From contig CM060174.1 in assembly GCA_030549775.1 (NCBI GenBank), forward strand, positions 9,166,527-9,230,526: 64,000 nt of DNA. Direction: 5' to 3'. Shown here piece after piece: positions 1-11,960 of this stretch. This DNA comes from Tamarix chinensis. Taxonomy: Eukaryota; Streptophyta; Magnoliopsida; Caryophyllales; Tamaricaceae. Below the pieces are notes generated by a model. It ran no database searches and had not been told where the DNA came from. It saw only the letters and a list, made by a program, of their open reading frames with translations. Position numbers and translations under genes: made by a program. The first letter of the stretch is position 1, and every line of letters begins with the position of its first letter.

Positions 1-2309
1 TATACACTCCCTTACCCATATTATTTCAGTAGAAACCCTCAATGATTCAAACTCAAACTCTTCATTTTCTCCCTTTCTCCTTAACCTCCAAATTGCTCTA
101 TTTTTCTTTACACTTGCCTTACTACATTCCCTATATTTAACTTTCATCTTTTATCTTCCTTTCCTTTCTCAAGGTCCTTTTTATTTTGATCTTAAGTAAG
201 AGGGGGTTAGATTTGGAAAAAGAGTGAGGGTTTAGCGTTCATCTCTGGCATTCTCTATTTTTTCCTTAGGAAGGTGGGTTTTCTCTAATTTCCTCTTTTC
301 AATTTTACTAAATCTTCTTACATGATTTCAGAAAGTTTTACTAAATTTCAATATGGATTTATTGAAAGGTTTTTTAGTGTAGTAAAGGGGTTTAGATTTT
401 CAGAGACTTTTTCTATTTTTGGGTATTTCGCTCAGATCTTTTAAGGTAAATCATTGTCTCCCCTATTTTTATAGAAAATGGTTTGGGTAAGTATAATTCA
501 TGTTCTATAAGTGTGTGATATCTTAAGTATTAGAGATGACAATGTACTTGCACTAGTTAGTATAGAATGAATGAATTGGTGAGAAGCTTGGCTTAAAGAC
601 TTGTATGAATAAACCTTACAAATATGATATTAGATTCAAAATTACCTTTATATTCCGAGTGTCTTATGTGACAATTATGTGAGGCATGATGGATATATTG
701 TTGTGTGATAGGTTAGCAAGAAAAGAATATGATACATGTTTTCCTAATTAAGTTTATAAAGTGCGAGCATGATTTTACTAAGATTCTCAACATGATTTTA
801 GTATTTGCATATTAATTCATAAATATTGATTGTTAAGAGTAATGTTCAGATTGATTAGAAAAAGATTATAGAATTTAATTGTGTTTAAGTATGCTTATTG
901 GGGCTATTTTCACCCCAAATTCATCAAGTGGTCTCTATGATAGATTGACTGTTCCCCAAGACCGATCAACTAGTCTTGTAGAGCCATCAACTGGTTGGCC
1001 TATGACTTTAGTGGTTTTGGTCTTGGGTTAAATCCATCAATTGGTTTAACCAAATCTATAAACAAGTTCCTAGAACATTCAACTAGTTAGTCTGTGACCC
1101 CAGTAGTATAATCCTTGAGTTAAACACATCGACTGGTTATAAGAACAACATACCAGTGAGGTTAACTGACTAACTAGTTCACCTCCACTTGAAATGTTGG
1201 TAGCTCCTTGACCCATTAACTAGCTTTGGAAAACCATTGAATGGTCTTAGCTAGTTTTGCATTTCTTGCCTATTTCTTCCTAAATGTGATGTTTTGATTT
1301 TTTTCATGCTTTTATAATAACCTAAGATGCTAGTAGCTATGACTTTACCTAGATTATTGAAGTTTAAATAATGGATTAAAATTATCAAAAAGAAATTGAT
1401 CCTAGTTAACCAATTTTGACCTTTATTTAGCCTTTGGGCCTTTATCTTGACCATAACATGAGTAGATGATTATATGGATAAAATTATATTCTTATTATGG
1501 TTAGTATTGATGTAATTAATCAAAATTATGGATAATAGACCTCTAATGAGTTATATCATGGCCTTAAAAATGTGAAACCTTTTAAGTTAAATGACCCAAC
1601 AAGAATATAAGAGAATAACATGGACATATAGGATGGCCTTAAGTTGATCCTTTCTATAAACAATGACTTTCACTTAGCTATTGAAATAAATAGATAAATA
1701 ATCAAGTTATGGTTGGACTCTATTTGACATCTAATTTTACCCTCAGGAATTAAATAGTAATATTCTTTAATGAATTGTAAGACTGTGATTAAGGAATGAA
1801 TTATGGCTTTGATCTTTACCCTAGGCATTGATCTAGATTTAAAGGGTGAACAAAAGAAGAATAAATGGAAATTCAATTTTTGGCTTGTACATTCATGGAT
1901 GATATTAACATTGTATAATTCCAACCCTTGGTGTAATTGATCACATGATGGAATAATCACTTGAAGACACCCTAAATGAGAATACTGGGTAATGTGAGAA
2001 CCTTAAATAGATGTAATGAATTGAAAAGTCTTGTTACTTGGTGTGATATTTTTTGTGATCCTTTATGTGAAATTACATCATGATCTAATAAGACACTAAT
2101 AACTTAAAGTGGAACGAGAACCATGAGAGGTTTATATTATTCAATCCTTGATTAGCTTTCGAGTGTTAGTCTACCTTCGGGTGTCTTCTAGCGGGATCCT
2201 AGTTGATCCTAGGATCCTCATTGATCCAGATTCCTTTTATACTGTAGAAACTAATGATATACTAGGGGTATTGATAGTAAAAGACCTGGTCACCATTGGA
2301 TGGTTATTT

Positions 2310-2405
2310 AGCATGAGCCAAGGCTTATGTCCACCAAGTTACTTTGGTATGAGCTAGGATTTATGTCCACCAGGTTACTTCAGCATGAGCCAGGACTTTA
2401 TATCC
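2310..2405 (+). repeat. Minisatellite, about 36-bp unit, three copies
   Basis: Three imperfect copies of a unit containing CATGAGCCAGGA and a following TATGTCCACC are seen in tandem. It lies directly upstream of a second, unrelated minisatellite. The short open frame that crosses it is not taken as a gene. Confidence 0.7.
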
Positions 2406-2455
2406 ACTTATTTTTGTTTGAATTCCATAGCATGGAGAGACCATGGGAAATAATC

Positions 2456-2660
2456 TCACCTATTACTCAATAACTTGGGGTAAAAGAACTATATGCTCAC
2501 CTATTGCTCAATAACTCGGAGTACATAATTCTATGATCACCTATTTCTCAATAATTTGGGGTAAATAATTCTATGATCACCTATTTCTCAATAAATTAAG
2601 GTAAAAGAATTATATTTTCACCTATTGCTCAATAATGTTGTAAAGGAATTCTATTTTTAC
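2456..2660 (+). repeat. Minisatellite, about 40-bp unit, five copies
   Basis: Five imperfect tandem copies share the core TCACCTATTNCTCAATAA followed by a variable AT-rich spacer. Nothing suggests coding. The spacers are part of the repeat itself, so this is not a CRISPR array. Confidence 0.75.
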
Positions 2661-3225
2661 CTAGATAAAAATAATAACCTGAATGAGATCTAAGGAGATA
2701 TTAGTTGGCCAAATCTTGTTTGATGCATATGGTTATTTTACTAACGTGATATTTGCTTTTCCCTATAAGTACATAAAGAGCTCATGCCTCACTTAAGTTA
2801 CGAATATGTTGGGTAACTCACATTTACCTTACTCAAATTCTATGTTAATTATATGTTTCTTTTGAATGCATGTGGTGGTATATTTATGTGTTTTGGCATG
2901 TTTTCATGAACTATCGCATGATCGGTTGCTCTTGTAAACATGATCCACCTACAATAAGAATCTATGGTTTGAAAGTCATATATGTAACCCTAATTCCCCA
3001 TTACCCTTTAAGTTATACTCTAAATACTATTGTCTGGATACTCTAAGTAATCCATGTTTCGTAGGAAGGTAATATATATATATAATCTGTATACCCTTGT
3101 ATGCTTCCATGGTTATAATTAAGTATTTTTTAGTGGATCCAAATGTATCTTATATGACCTATGTGATTATATGGGAATGGCACAGTAGGAAATTCGCATG
3201 CAAATTTTGGTACGTCACACGATGA

Positions 3226-4269
3226 GCATGTTGTGTGGGCCTTGTTTATACTAGGATCTACATCGTGTGTAGAGGAATATGGAATTGTCAAATTGGTAAA
3301 ACTAATGCTTAATTAGGTTGGAATTAAGAAGAAGAAGGTTTGAAAGTGGTGAATTAAGGATGTAGACATTTGAATATGGAAAGATAATTATAGGGATGAT
3401 TCGAATATGGTGTTGATGATTTAGCAGTGATGAGATGATGATTAAGGTGATTCAAATTTGATGGATGAATAATTAGTATGATCAGACAATAACTAGATGA
3501 TGATGTTGATGGTTCAATGATTAGGGTTTGAGAATAGTAGGATTCATAGGTTAGGGTTTAGTTTCAAAAATTAGGGTTAGAGTTAGGGTTAGGGTTTGGT
3601 TTGAAACTTAGGGTTAGGGTTTTGAATTAGGGTGTTGATTTTGGGATGTGTTTAGATGATGAATAAGGATAATAATGACGTGGGTTATGGAGTTTAGAAA
3701 TATAGCACTTGATCTCTAATTTACACAGACAAAGAGATTAAGGGTTTCAAGATTAAAATTTCGCATAGATTTGATTAAACTTGAGATGAACTCACATAGA
3801 ATTCAATATGTGCAATTTGCATTCAACTTTAACTCAACCTTGATCTATCTCCAATCATGGTTATATATATTTATATAGCCAAGGCTACCAATTACAAAAT
3901 ACTAGATAAAAGGTATAATTTTTCAAAAGATACCTAGCTAAAGACATAAGAAGATGGAATATTCTTCAAAAAGGTAGATTTATGCTACTTTCTTCTCTAG
4001 CTAATCTCTAACTCTACTAGTTAATTAATTAATTAACTAAATCAAATAATATGCATGTCTAATATTCATATTATTTCTCCCATGTACGTATCCATGCCCT
4101 CTATGCATATATACGCCTAGTAGCTTGTATGATACGTTTCATCTATAACTAGCAACATAACCATCTGTTTATCTTCAATTTTATAGGAGATCCTTTCTAA
4201 ATAAAGAAAAATTGGTTCCATAATGATGAATGTCAAATATTGAGTGTTTGCTCATGCATCATTATCCCC
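3226..4269. other. Intergenic, no gene seen; telomere-like tract inside
   Basis: AT-rich DNA without a credible frame. Positions 3522-3625 contain a cluster of TTAGGG and TTTAGGG-type units (for example AGGGTTAGGGTTT) mixed with degenerate copies, resembling an interstitial plant telomere-like tract. The rest (3640-4269) may include the 3' flank or LTR of the decayed gypsy element that follows on the minus strand, but no boundary could be fixed. Confidence 0.4.
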
Positions 4270-5620
4270 TTGTTGACTTGAATTTTCCCTCAATTTTGCA
4301 TCACCATAATAAGGGCTAATATCTCCAATATTAAATGTCCTTGACACCGTACTGTATGAATCTGGCAAATCTAGCTCATAATCACTTTCCCCAAACTTTC
4401 AAAATACTTTTAAAGGACCACCCGACCTTAGCATAAACTTTTTCTTCCTTAGATTAAGAAAACTCTCATTCCTTAAGTGCAACTATACCAAATCTCCCTG
4501 TTGGAAAACATGTTGACTCCTATACTTTTTGCTCTTATCTTGTATACTTCATTCGCCTTTTCAATATTTTCCTTGATTTGTTGATGAATTTTTTGAAATA
4601 AATCCACTCTCTCTTATGCATAATAACTCTTCACTTCACCTTTCTTCAATGGTACCATATCAATTGGCATATAAGGATTAATATCATACACTATCTCGAA
4701 TAGACTAGAGCTTAGAGTAGTAGAAGGACTTTGATTGTAAGCAAATTCCACATGTGCTAACTTGACATCCTAATCCTTACCACTCTTACTCACCAATCCC
4801 CTTAGCAAAGTGCCCAAATTTCTATTAGTAACTTTGGTTTGTCCATCTATTTGAGGATGATATGACGTACTAAATAGAAGCTTCATTCCTAGCATGTGCC
4901 ATAATGTATTCAAAAAATAACTTAGGAAATTCACATCTCTATCCTAAATTATAATACTTGTAATTCCATGAAATCTCACAATCTCCTTAAAATATAAATC
5001 TACAACATGGGTAACATCATCGGTCTTGTGACATGGAACAAAATGAGCCATCTAGAAAAATCGATCCACCACAACCATAATAGAATCCTTGTCTCTTTGT
5101 GTCCTTGGCAATCCCAAAATTAAATCTACACTAACAACTTACCATGGTTGATTAGGCATGGGTAAAGGCATATATAACCCTTTTTGCAAAAAACTATTGC
5201 TCCTTTGGCACGTAACACACCTAGTAACCATAGCTTGTACTCCCTTTTGCATTCTCGGCCAATAGAAATGTTCTTGCAACAACTCCAAAGTTTTATGAAC
5301 TCTAAAGTGTCATGCAATTTCTCCTTCATGCACCTCTTTGATTAGTAAGTCTTGAACTAAGCTCTTGGGTACACACAATTTGTTATGTTTGAATAAGAAT
5401 CCATCTTGAAGAACATAAGCTCCATAACTTTGTTGTTTCTTACAATCTTCAAAGATTATAGCAAAATCATCATCCATGACATATTGACTCTTCAACATCT
5501 CAACTCCCAAAAGCTTTGCATCCATCATGGTAAGTACCATGGTCCTCCTAGATAATGCACAAACCATAACACATATATAACTTACCTTAGCTCCATGCTT
5601 AACAAGTTATGCTACAAGCA
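4270..5620 (-). pseudogene. Ty3/gypsy polyprotein remnant: end of RNase H plus integrase
   Basis: Read on the minus strand, the translation starts with the end of an RNase H domain (CALSRR, from the family's DALSRR) near 5545. The integrase zinc-binding region follows (HFRVH, then CVTC about 30 residues later, with FYWPRM between). Then come catalytic-core landmarks: VSVDLILGLP, a second aspartate in DRDVNF, and [10 protein letters not shown] where the family usually has DGQTE. The catalytic glutamate is therefore replaced by lysine. Several in-frame stops and at least one frame change break it into short open pieces. The reverse transcriptase part expected upstream is missing; a LINE fragment and a giant LTR piece occupy that space. 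This is a dead element and no function is expected. Confidence 0.85.
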
Positions 5621-5869
5621 TATAGTCCATAACCACATAAGATATATACATATAAACAAACACACATAAACACATAACACACAAATTGAGAGCCTTAACC
5701 ACATCCTTATCTAGAAAGACACTGGGCTTAGAGCATGCCTACTATGCTTCCTTAGGGGATGGATTTGGTTCACCTATAAGAGTGGAACACTAGTGTTAAC
5801 TTTGCTCTTATTCCTTCATTATCCCCTAATTGTTTTTTAGTAAGAAACTAATATTAGTAATGATAATAA
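5621..5869. other. Junction stretch with no assignable gene
   Basis: AT-rich DNA between the gypsy remnant and the recognisable part of the giant LTR. It may be the remainder of either element. No clean LTR end or target-site duplication was found here. Confidence 0.3.
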
Positions 5870-7523
5870 TAATAGTCTTAATAGTATTAATAAGGTTAGT
5901 ATTATTAAAAAGGCCAATAATCATATTAGTGGTAGCGTTAACCATGATAAGGTTAATAGTAGTAAAGATGATGATAATAATAAGGATTTCAAAATAGTAA
6001 TAATTATATTAATGATGATGATGATAGTCTAAAAATAAAAATTATATAAATTAATCTATACTTAAGTGATAGAAAGGATTAGGGTACAACCAGAAGTGGA
6101 GGTGGATGCTTAGGTAGCGGCAAGGGCGGCGACAGAGGGGGTGGTGGTGGTGGAAGTGTTGGTGATTTGAGAAGGTTAAGCTTTGGGGTTCAAAGAGAGA
6201 AAGGGAGGTGGTGGTGGTGAGGTAGTAGGTTCCCTGGACCAAAAAGGTTACAATGGTGTTAGTGGCATGGCATGGTGGTAGCACAGGTGGTGGTGGAGAA
6301 GAAAGGAGAAGGATGGAGAGGGAGAAAGGGGAAAGGAAGGGTATTGGGAGGTAGGTAAAATGTCTACTAGGTTGAGAGGCAGGTATTGGGGGAGGTGGTT
6401 GCGATAGAGGAAGCGGCATAGGGCGGTCAGAGGGGTGGCAATAGGGTGCAAGTGGTAGCTCAGGCTGCCTAATTTGCATGACTAGGGAAAGCTATATAGG
6501 GGGTTTTAAGGGTAGGGAGTGGCCTAGTTTACTGGAGGGTAATGTAGGGAAGAGGTTGGGCGGTGGTTTAGACAGTGGTGTTGCACGGCGGTGACTAGGG
6601 TCGCATCTAATGGCATGGTGTTGGTAATTTTGGGGATTTTTATGAGCAGAGCAAAAGGAGAGGAAGGAGGGTAAGGGTTGATGTATTTATAGGTGTGGGG
6701 AGGAGAAGAAGACAAGTTAGGATGAGGACAAGGTAGTAGGGGCTAGGGGGATTCCGGCCGGTGGGGGTAGGTCGATGTAGGGTCTATTGGGTTCAAGATC
6801 ATAGGGCAGGTGACGAGAAAGGGAAGGGGAAGGGGCCATGTGAGATGGGCTGTGTAGGGGCGGGTTTGGCTCAAAATGACAAGGAAAGGGAGGGGAGAGG
6901 GATAGCTAGCTGGTGCAGGTGTTGCAGGCGAGTGAGGAAGAAGAAGAAAAGGAAATCAGAGAGAGGGACGACGGCTGGCCGGTTGGGGGAAAAGAAAAGG
7001 AAGAAAAGAAGAGGAAGGGGTAGACCGTTCGAGCAAGGGGAAAAGAAAAGAAAAGAAAAGGAGAGAGCACATGCTAGGTTTCACACGGGGGAAGAGAGGG
7101 AGAGAAAGGTAGTTGGGCTGCGCAAGCGAGGTCTAGAATAGTGAGAGGAGAGGAGAAAGAAGAAAAAGGAAAGAGAGAAAAAAAAAGAAAAAGAAGAAAA
7201 GAGGAAAAAAGGAGAAAAAGGAAAATGAGGTGGTTGGGGTATTTGGGATTTAAATTTTTTTTGATAATAATAACATTAGTGAAAATAAATAATTAAAATT
7301 TATTTTTCTATTAATTTAGAACTTTTGGGTAAATTTTCCTAAAATCCATTTTAGTTAATTAATTACCCTAACCTTCACTAATTTAATCCATTTTTTATTT
7401 TCCCTTTTTTTAATCTTAATTACTTCCATTATATCAAAAATATTTAAAAAAAATATTTTATTTAATTGATCTCACCTATTAACCCCAATTTTATTATTAT
7501 TATTTTGATTAATTGGTGTTACA
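5870..7523 (-). repeat. Partial giant LTR (third family member), 5' part only
   Basis: The minus-strand 5' end reads TGTAACACC at 7523. It is followed by an AT-rich zone and a GC-rich island (6060-7250) that is purine-rich on the plus strand. A TTA/ATA triplet zone (5870-6050) comes next. This is the same order as the first 2 kb of the solo LTRs at 18699-23629 and 56135-61153. The 3' half with the palindromic minisatellite is absent, so this copy is truncated. Glycine/arginine-rich or proline-rich frames over the island are composition artefacts. It sits between gypsy gag/protease and integrase remnants, so it probably inserted into that element. Confidence 0.55.
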
Positions 7524-7544
7524 TATCCTAGATAAACACAAGGG

Positions 7545-8055
7545 CTTAATACATAAGAACTCTTAAGTACATAAGAACTCTTAAGAAATCAGTGCTTGGA
7601 TATTATGGACCACCTCCTCTGCTCGATAGGGGAATTCTTTCCTACCATTTCTGATCCAAAACCCAATACGCATCTTTATGAGCATGATCATCCATTTTCT
7701 GCAAATATCGACCTTTTCAAATACTTTCCTATTTCTGGAGTCCTATATTGTACCTATGATAGCAAAGAAGGTCGCTTGCCAAATCTTCCCTCTCAAACCT
7801 TTGCTGGACACTCCAAACCAAGCCCTAGCATTGTGTTCCACAGTCTCGGACGTTACCCAATAATACCCCATCCATTCACAGATCTCGTACCATGCTTTGC
7901 CTGTCACAGCACAGTGCAAGAAAAGGTGATTGAGCGTCTCCTGCTCAGTATTACACATAGGGCATATGGCGTCTCCTAGATTGAGTATGTTCAACCTGGC
8001 TAATCTTTCCTTTGTGTTGAGCTTCTGTTGTACCGCGAACCATTATATATTCCTA
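7545..8055 (-). pseudogene. LINE reverse transcriptase C-terminus with zinc-binding (zf-RVT) domain, fragment
   Basis: The minus-strand translation reads KLNTKERLARLN, then the zinc-binding cluster CPMCNTEQETLNHLFLHC. The family's conserved tryptophan-rich stretch (AWYEICEW) and an IGTI..SRNRKVFE segment follow. This is the C-terminal zf-RVT region of plant non-LTR retrotransposons. A stop interrupts the start (near 8050) and another follows IIGTI. The 3' end, near 7545, carries two copies of a TTAAGAGTTCTTATGTA unit. It is a 5'-truncated dead insertion, as is usual for LINEs. Confidence 0.85.
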
Positions 8056-8120
8056 AATTAAGGTTTTAGGGTATTACAGCTACACTCGACATCTTCCTTC
8101 TTTTTTTCTTTCTTGTTTTG

Positions 8121-9560
8121 CTACATGCTCTCAGTTCCTTCCCCCTTTTCATTCCTCAAAACTGAATCCTCCCCATCTAGATTAGGTTTTAGCCAAAACT
8201 TATTTTGGCCCTTGCACACCACATACTCATTAAGTATCCCATCATGCATAACATTCCCATCAAATTGCCATGGCCTCCCCAACAAAATGTGACAAGCATC
8301 CATAGGTCAAATATCGCATAAAACATCATCAAAATAATTTCCAATCTTAAAAGAGATAAGATTTTGTTTGGTTACACTTACACCTTTGTCTTTGTTGAGC
8401 CATTGGAGTAAATATGGTCTTGGATGACCCATGGTCTCTAAACCGAGCTTGTTCACCATATTATCACTAGTAACATTAGTGCATGAGCCACTATTAATGA
8501 TGACTTCCCACATTTTATCACCAAATCTACACTTGACTTTAAAAATCTTCTCCGTTTAAGTAAGTATAGGTTGTTGTTGTACTTAAAGCACCCTTTGTAA
8601 CACATAGCAATCCACTTAGCCCTCTTCCAAAGCATCCTTTGGGCTATCACTTTCTTCTGCTAGGTCTCCGTCAAGATCTTCATTCTTATCACAAGCCTCC
8701 ATACTAGTTATCTCCTTCAAAGTCAATGCCCTTTTGTTTGGACAATCATGAGTAAAGTGACCCTAATCTCTACACTTGAACTATTGGTTGTTCACCTTAT
8801 CAACCACTTGATCCTTTCCCTTTTATTCATGAGTGAACTTTCTAACATTATCTTGATTTGAGGCTTGAGAAATTAGTGTCTTTGACTCTCCCTTGAATGT
8901 TAAACCATATGGAGCATTGGTTGACTTGTTTGGTGGCTTTATTCTCTTCAATTGTTTCTCAAACTTGATTGCTAACTTGGCTAGGCATTCAAACACTTCA
9001 TAAGGATACACCTCCATCTTTTCTCTAAGATTAATATTTGGCCCCCTAATGAATCATGCAAACCTTTCTTCTTGTCTTTCTTGGACATCACAAATGAGAG
9101 CTAACCTTTCAAACTCTCTAGTGTATTCTTCCAATCCAAGAAACCATTGCCTTAAATAAGTCATCTTTATAAACTTCTGTTGCTCATATTCTTGAGGAAA
9201 AAAATTTTTCTTCAAGTATTTTTTTAATTTTTTCCATGACCTAATCCTTGCTTTTATTCTCTCTTCCTTCTCCTTTTTAAATTATGGTACCACACTCTGG
9301 CAAATTTCTTAAACATTAATATTGTATTCACCACCTCTTCTTATCATCAATCTCCTTATACTCAAAAATAGATTACACAATTTGCAACCATTTAAGAAAA
9401 TATTTTGGGTCAAGATTACCTTTAAAGTTGGGCAGATCAAATCAGATTCCTTTCTCCATATCATCATAGGTTTCTTTCTCTTTCCAGCGTGTCGATTTCA
9501 TATTCGAGATAACCGATTATCTGATTTAATCTGTCAATTCGATTTCAGAGTTGAGATAAC
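8121..9560 (-). pseudogene. Ty3/gypsy gag and aspartic protease remnant
   Basis: Minus-strand order is as follows. A gag segment (LPNFKGNLDPKYFLKWLQ near 9410) opens it. A gag region with RQWFLGLEEYTREFERLAL comes next. A damaged CCHC knuckle lies near 8740-8790 (FKC..GHFTHDC with the first cysteine codon changed to a stop). The protease then has its active-site region VIINSGSCTNV and the downstream DACHILLGRPWQFD. Numerous stops and frame changes are present. In the family the protease active site is D-S/T-G; here the first residue reads asparagine (NSG), so the catalytic aspartate is lost. It pairs with the integrase remnant at 4270-5620 as one element with its centre deleted or displaced. 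Confidence 0.85.
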
Positions 9561-9599
9561 TAATTATCCTCCAACCTTCCTTAATGATTTCATCTTTAG

Positions 9600-9770
9600 A
9601 GGGGCCGCCACCCATTTTGTAGGAAGTACCTATAGCTAGTAGGTGCCAACAACCACCAATATGATATGTGACAAAAAAAATTGAGAAAAAGGAATCCCAT
9701 TAATGGAGATCATAAACCATAAGATATCACAAATAGCTTCAAGTATTGATGCAAAACAACTAAATAGAAA
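9600..9770 (-). pseudogene. Copy A of the coiled-coil gene: start-codon exon fragment
   Basis: Minus-strand sequence around the ATG at about 9621 matches the region around the start codon of the coiled-coil gene at 27259-27440. Shared landmarks are the GGCACCTNCTAG and ACTTCCTACA motifs just before the ATG, the T-rich tract, and ATCACAAATAGCTT upstream. The splice acceptor AG seen in the intact gene (CATATAG) reads CATATC here, so splicing is probably lost. Homology stops a few codons after the ATG, where the reading continues into gypsy gag-like sequence with stops. A broken paralogue. Confidence 0.6.
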
Positions 9771-10824
9771 GACAAATTGTAGCTGATATAAGGGATATTT
9801 TTCTACTATTATATTTTCACCGGTCTTGAATTTTGTAAGCTTTATAGGAAGAGGAATACATATCCGTTATGGTTGATATATAAATAAATAAATAAATTTT
9901 TTCAATTTCTAGATAAAAGAAAAAATCCTTACACAATAGAGAGTAAGTAAAAGAAAAAAGAAAAGAAAAGAAATGGTTTTAGGTAGTTCGCTTGGCCTAC
10001 ACCAAAGTTGAGACTAAAATATAGTTCCTATTTCCTAACACAAACATGGTAGTAAATATCCAAACTGTCTAAATTGTTCTTTGTAATACCTTCAGTTAAT
10101 TAGGCCTAATTAATAGAATTATTATCATTAAATAATATTATTTCCATATTGTCTGTTTAGGAACTCTAGCTTAGAGCTATGTTTTATAAATAGAATTATT
10201 ATCATTAAATAATACTATTACGATAAACTCATTATAGAATCATACTATATTTTTATTATATTCATTTCACCATATTAGAGTTTGCAACATTGTCCAACTT
10301 CCAATATTGAAAAAGCACTTGGGTTTCAGTGTTATTAGTATTTTGTTATGAACAATTTTTAGATACCAAATGTTTTAATGTTGCTTCTTCCACCTAATGT
10401 ATGCAATATTTAATTGTTATATATATATATATTCTAAAATAAGTATTAAAAAATTGAAAGGAATATATAAATTGTTTGAATGTAGTTGTTAGTTAATGTG
10501 AATAAAGTTAAAATAACACTTGTTACAAATTAGAGGTAGTATGTCGTGAATTGCACTAGAAAAAAAAATGGCATTAGTAATAAATCAATTAAGATGTAGG
10601 CATATGGATGGATGCATCATGCATTAATATATAGATATACCTAATAGCTACAACTGTGTCTAGCCTTTCAATGACAATTATATTAAACAAAAAGGAAAAA
10701 GAAACAAAAATATATTAAGAAATCATTTAAAAACAAAAATGTTTCTTAGAGATCTTATACTAGTAACTGAAAAAGTTAAATCAGACCAAAAACCATAACA
10801 TATCATATTCACATCTTTGGAAGG
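9771..10824. other. Intron-derived DNA of copy A, no gene
   Basis: AT-rich noncoding DNA. Part of it (about 10480-10690), including ATACCTAATAGCTACAAC followed by a CCTTTCAAT motif, matches 30950-31110 in the large intron of the intact paralogue. This supports duplication of the whole locus. Confidence 0.45.
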
Positions 10825-11343
10825 TCTCGAGCTTAACTCAAACTTGAACCAAGCCTTCCCTAAAAGGCTAGAGCTCGACTCATACAAGACTTGCAGGTTG
10901 CCTAACCCAATTAATATAAGATAAACAAATCAAATAAGTTTTCTTAAATTTGACATCAACTCAATTTGTTTATCCATTTGACTTTTTATTAAATATTTCT
11001 TAAATGAGCCAATTTAATTTTTTTAAAACTAACTTGATTACAAGCTCAATTATTATGTCTCATCTAAAGACTCTATTAATATGTTTGATTAGATTCCAAA
11101 GATCTAAATAAAATCTTCTGACATAAAAATATTAACAAACCTATACACAAGACGGCTTGTGAGCCTATATAAACAAGCCAAGCTTAAGTCTACTTGTAAA
11201 CAAATAAGTTGACTCAATCCTAGCTTAAGTTTGATTTATTTAAAAGAGCTTGAAATTAAGGATCAAGTTCAACTCATTTATTGAACCTTAATTGAACCAA
11301 GCTAAACCAACTTTTAGACTAACTCTACTCGTTTATAACCCTG
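10825..11343. repeat. Non-autonomous hAT-like element remnant
   Basis: The stretch is rich in CTCGAGCTT / AAGCTTGAG-type words. It ends at 11343 with CTCGTTTATAACCCTG, the inverse of a CAGGGTTATAAACGAG terminus typical of small plant hAT elements. The left terminus could not be placed; it appears eroded near 10825. Confidence 0.4.
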
Positions 11344-11506
11344 TCCAATACCTAGACTACACAAAAGACACTATGCTTTAAGCTATGATTAAATTGTGAT
11401 CCACAAATAACCAACCAAATTATTTATTCAAGGCATACATGCAAAGATTCATATAAGAGGTTTGATGTAATACATGAGAATGATAAGTTCAAATATGTAA
11501 CATATT

Positions 11507-11507
<1 letters not shown>

Positions 11508-11552
<45 letters not shown>
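11508..11552 (+). repeat. (ATT)n microsatellite
   Basis: About 15 uninterrupted TTA/ATT triplets. Confidence 0.95.
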
Positions 11553-11553
<1 letters not shown>

Positions 11554-11689
11554 GTTCAACACTTAGATCGAGGTGCAGTGTAGTAGCTAAACTTAGTCGA
11601 CACTATCAAAATCTTCAGTAATATGATTCCTCATGCCAAAAGAATTGTGAACAAAACTATGAAATAGGAGAAACAAGGTGGCACCCATG

Positions 11690-11960
11690 ATTCTCATCTA
11701 TTCTATGGCTAAAACACGGTGGCATTAGTAGACTCATATTTCTAGATGAGTGGGAGCTGCATGTAGTAGGGAAGAAAGCGGTAGATCTTACTCTTAACCA
11801 AAATCAACCTAAATTTGGAATCATCGTCCACCTCATTCCCCTCCAAATGTTTGCAAATAAGGACAACCTCTTTGATAAGATGATACAAATCTCCAAATGT
11901 ATATAAACTAAATTGGTCAAGAAACACTGGTAGAAGAAATTGAAGAGCCAAGCTGGGCAA
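11690..11960 (-). pseudogene. RPS13: 40S ribosomal protein S13 (uS15) retropseudogene, C-terminal part
   Basis: The minus-strand translation contains [36 protein letters not shown] and, after a stop, KYESTNATVF. These follow the C-terminal third of eukaryotic uS15: a DLYHLIKKAV helix, [16 protein letters not shown], and a KYEST tail near the stop codon. No introns interrupt the matched part, so a processed copy is likely. The N-terminal two thirds are missing, and substitutions include a stop before the final KYEST block. It lies in the former intron of the copy A gene. Not expected to be functional. Confidence 0.8.

Larger units (their letters stand above)
1..3225 (+). repeat. LTR-like noncoding repeat, probably a partial long LTR
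   Basis: No coding region is credible here. A leader-like stretch (about 170-460) ends in a donor-like AAGGTAAATC context and resembles 17370-17580. Both are followed by scattered variants of a CATCAACTGGTT motif (950-1250 and 17880-18120). The second half holds two minisatellites. The stretch ends near 3225 in a sequence finishing TACGTCACA, which could be an LTR 3' end. The internal minisatellites recall those in the giant LTRs elsewhere in the window. The start lies outside the window and no target-site duplication can be checked, so LTR is an inference. Confidence 0.35.

Noticed and set aside
2456..2660. Possible CRISPR-like array
   Set aside because: Only five imperfect units, spacers are part of the repeat, eukaryotic TE context, no cas genes.
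6051..7141. Proline-rich minus frames and a 126-codon glycine/arginine-rich plus frame
   Set aside because: Low-complexity GC island of the partial giant LTR; no conserved protein features.
8046..8078. TGTAATACCCT on the minus strand as another LTR start, with GCTAC at 5611 and 8079 as duplication
   Set aside because: LINE coding sequence starts within about 25 bases and no LTR body follows; a 5-base match by chance is likely. The LTR start at 7523 is better supported.
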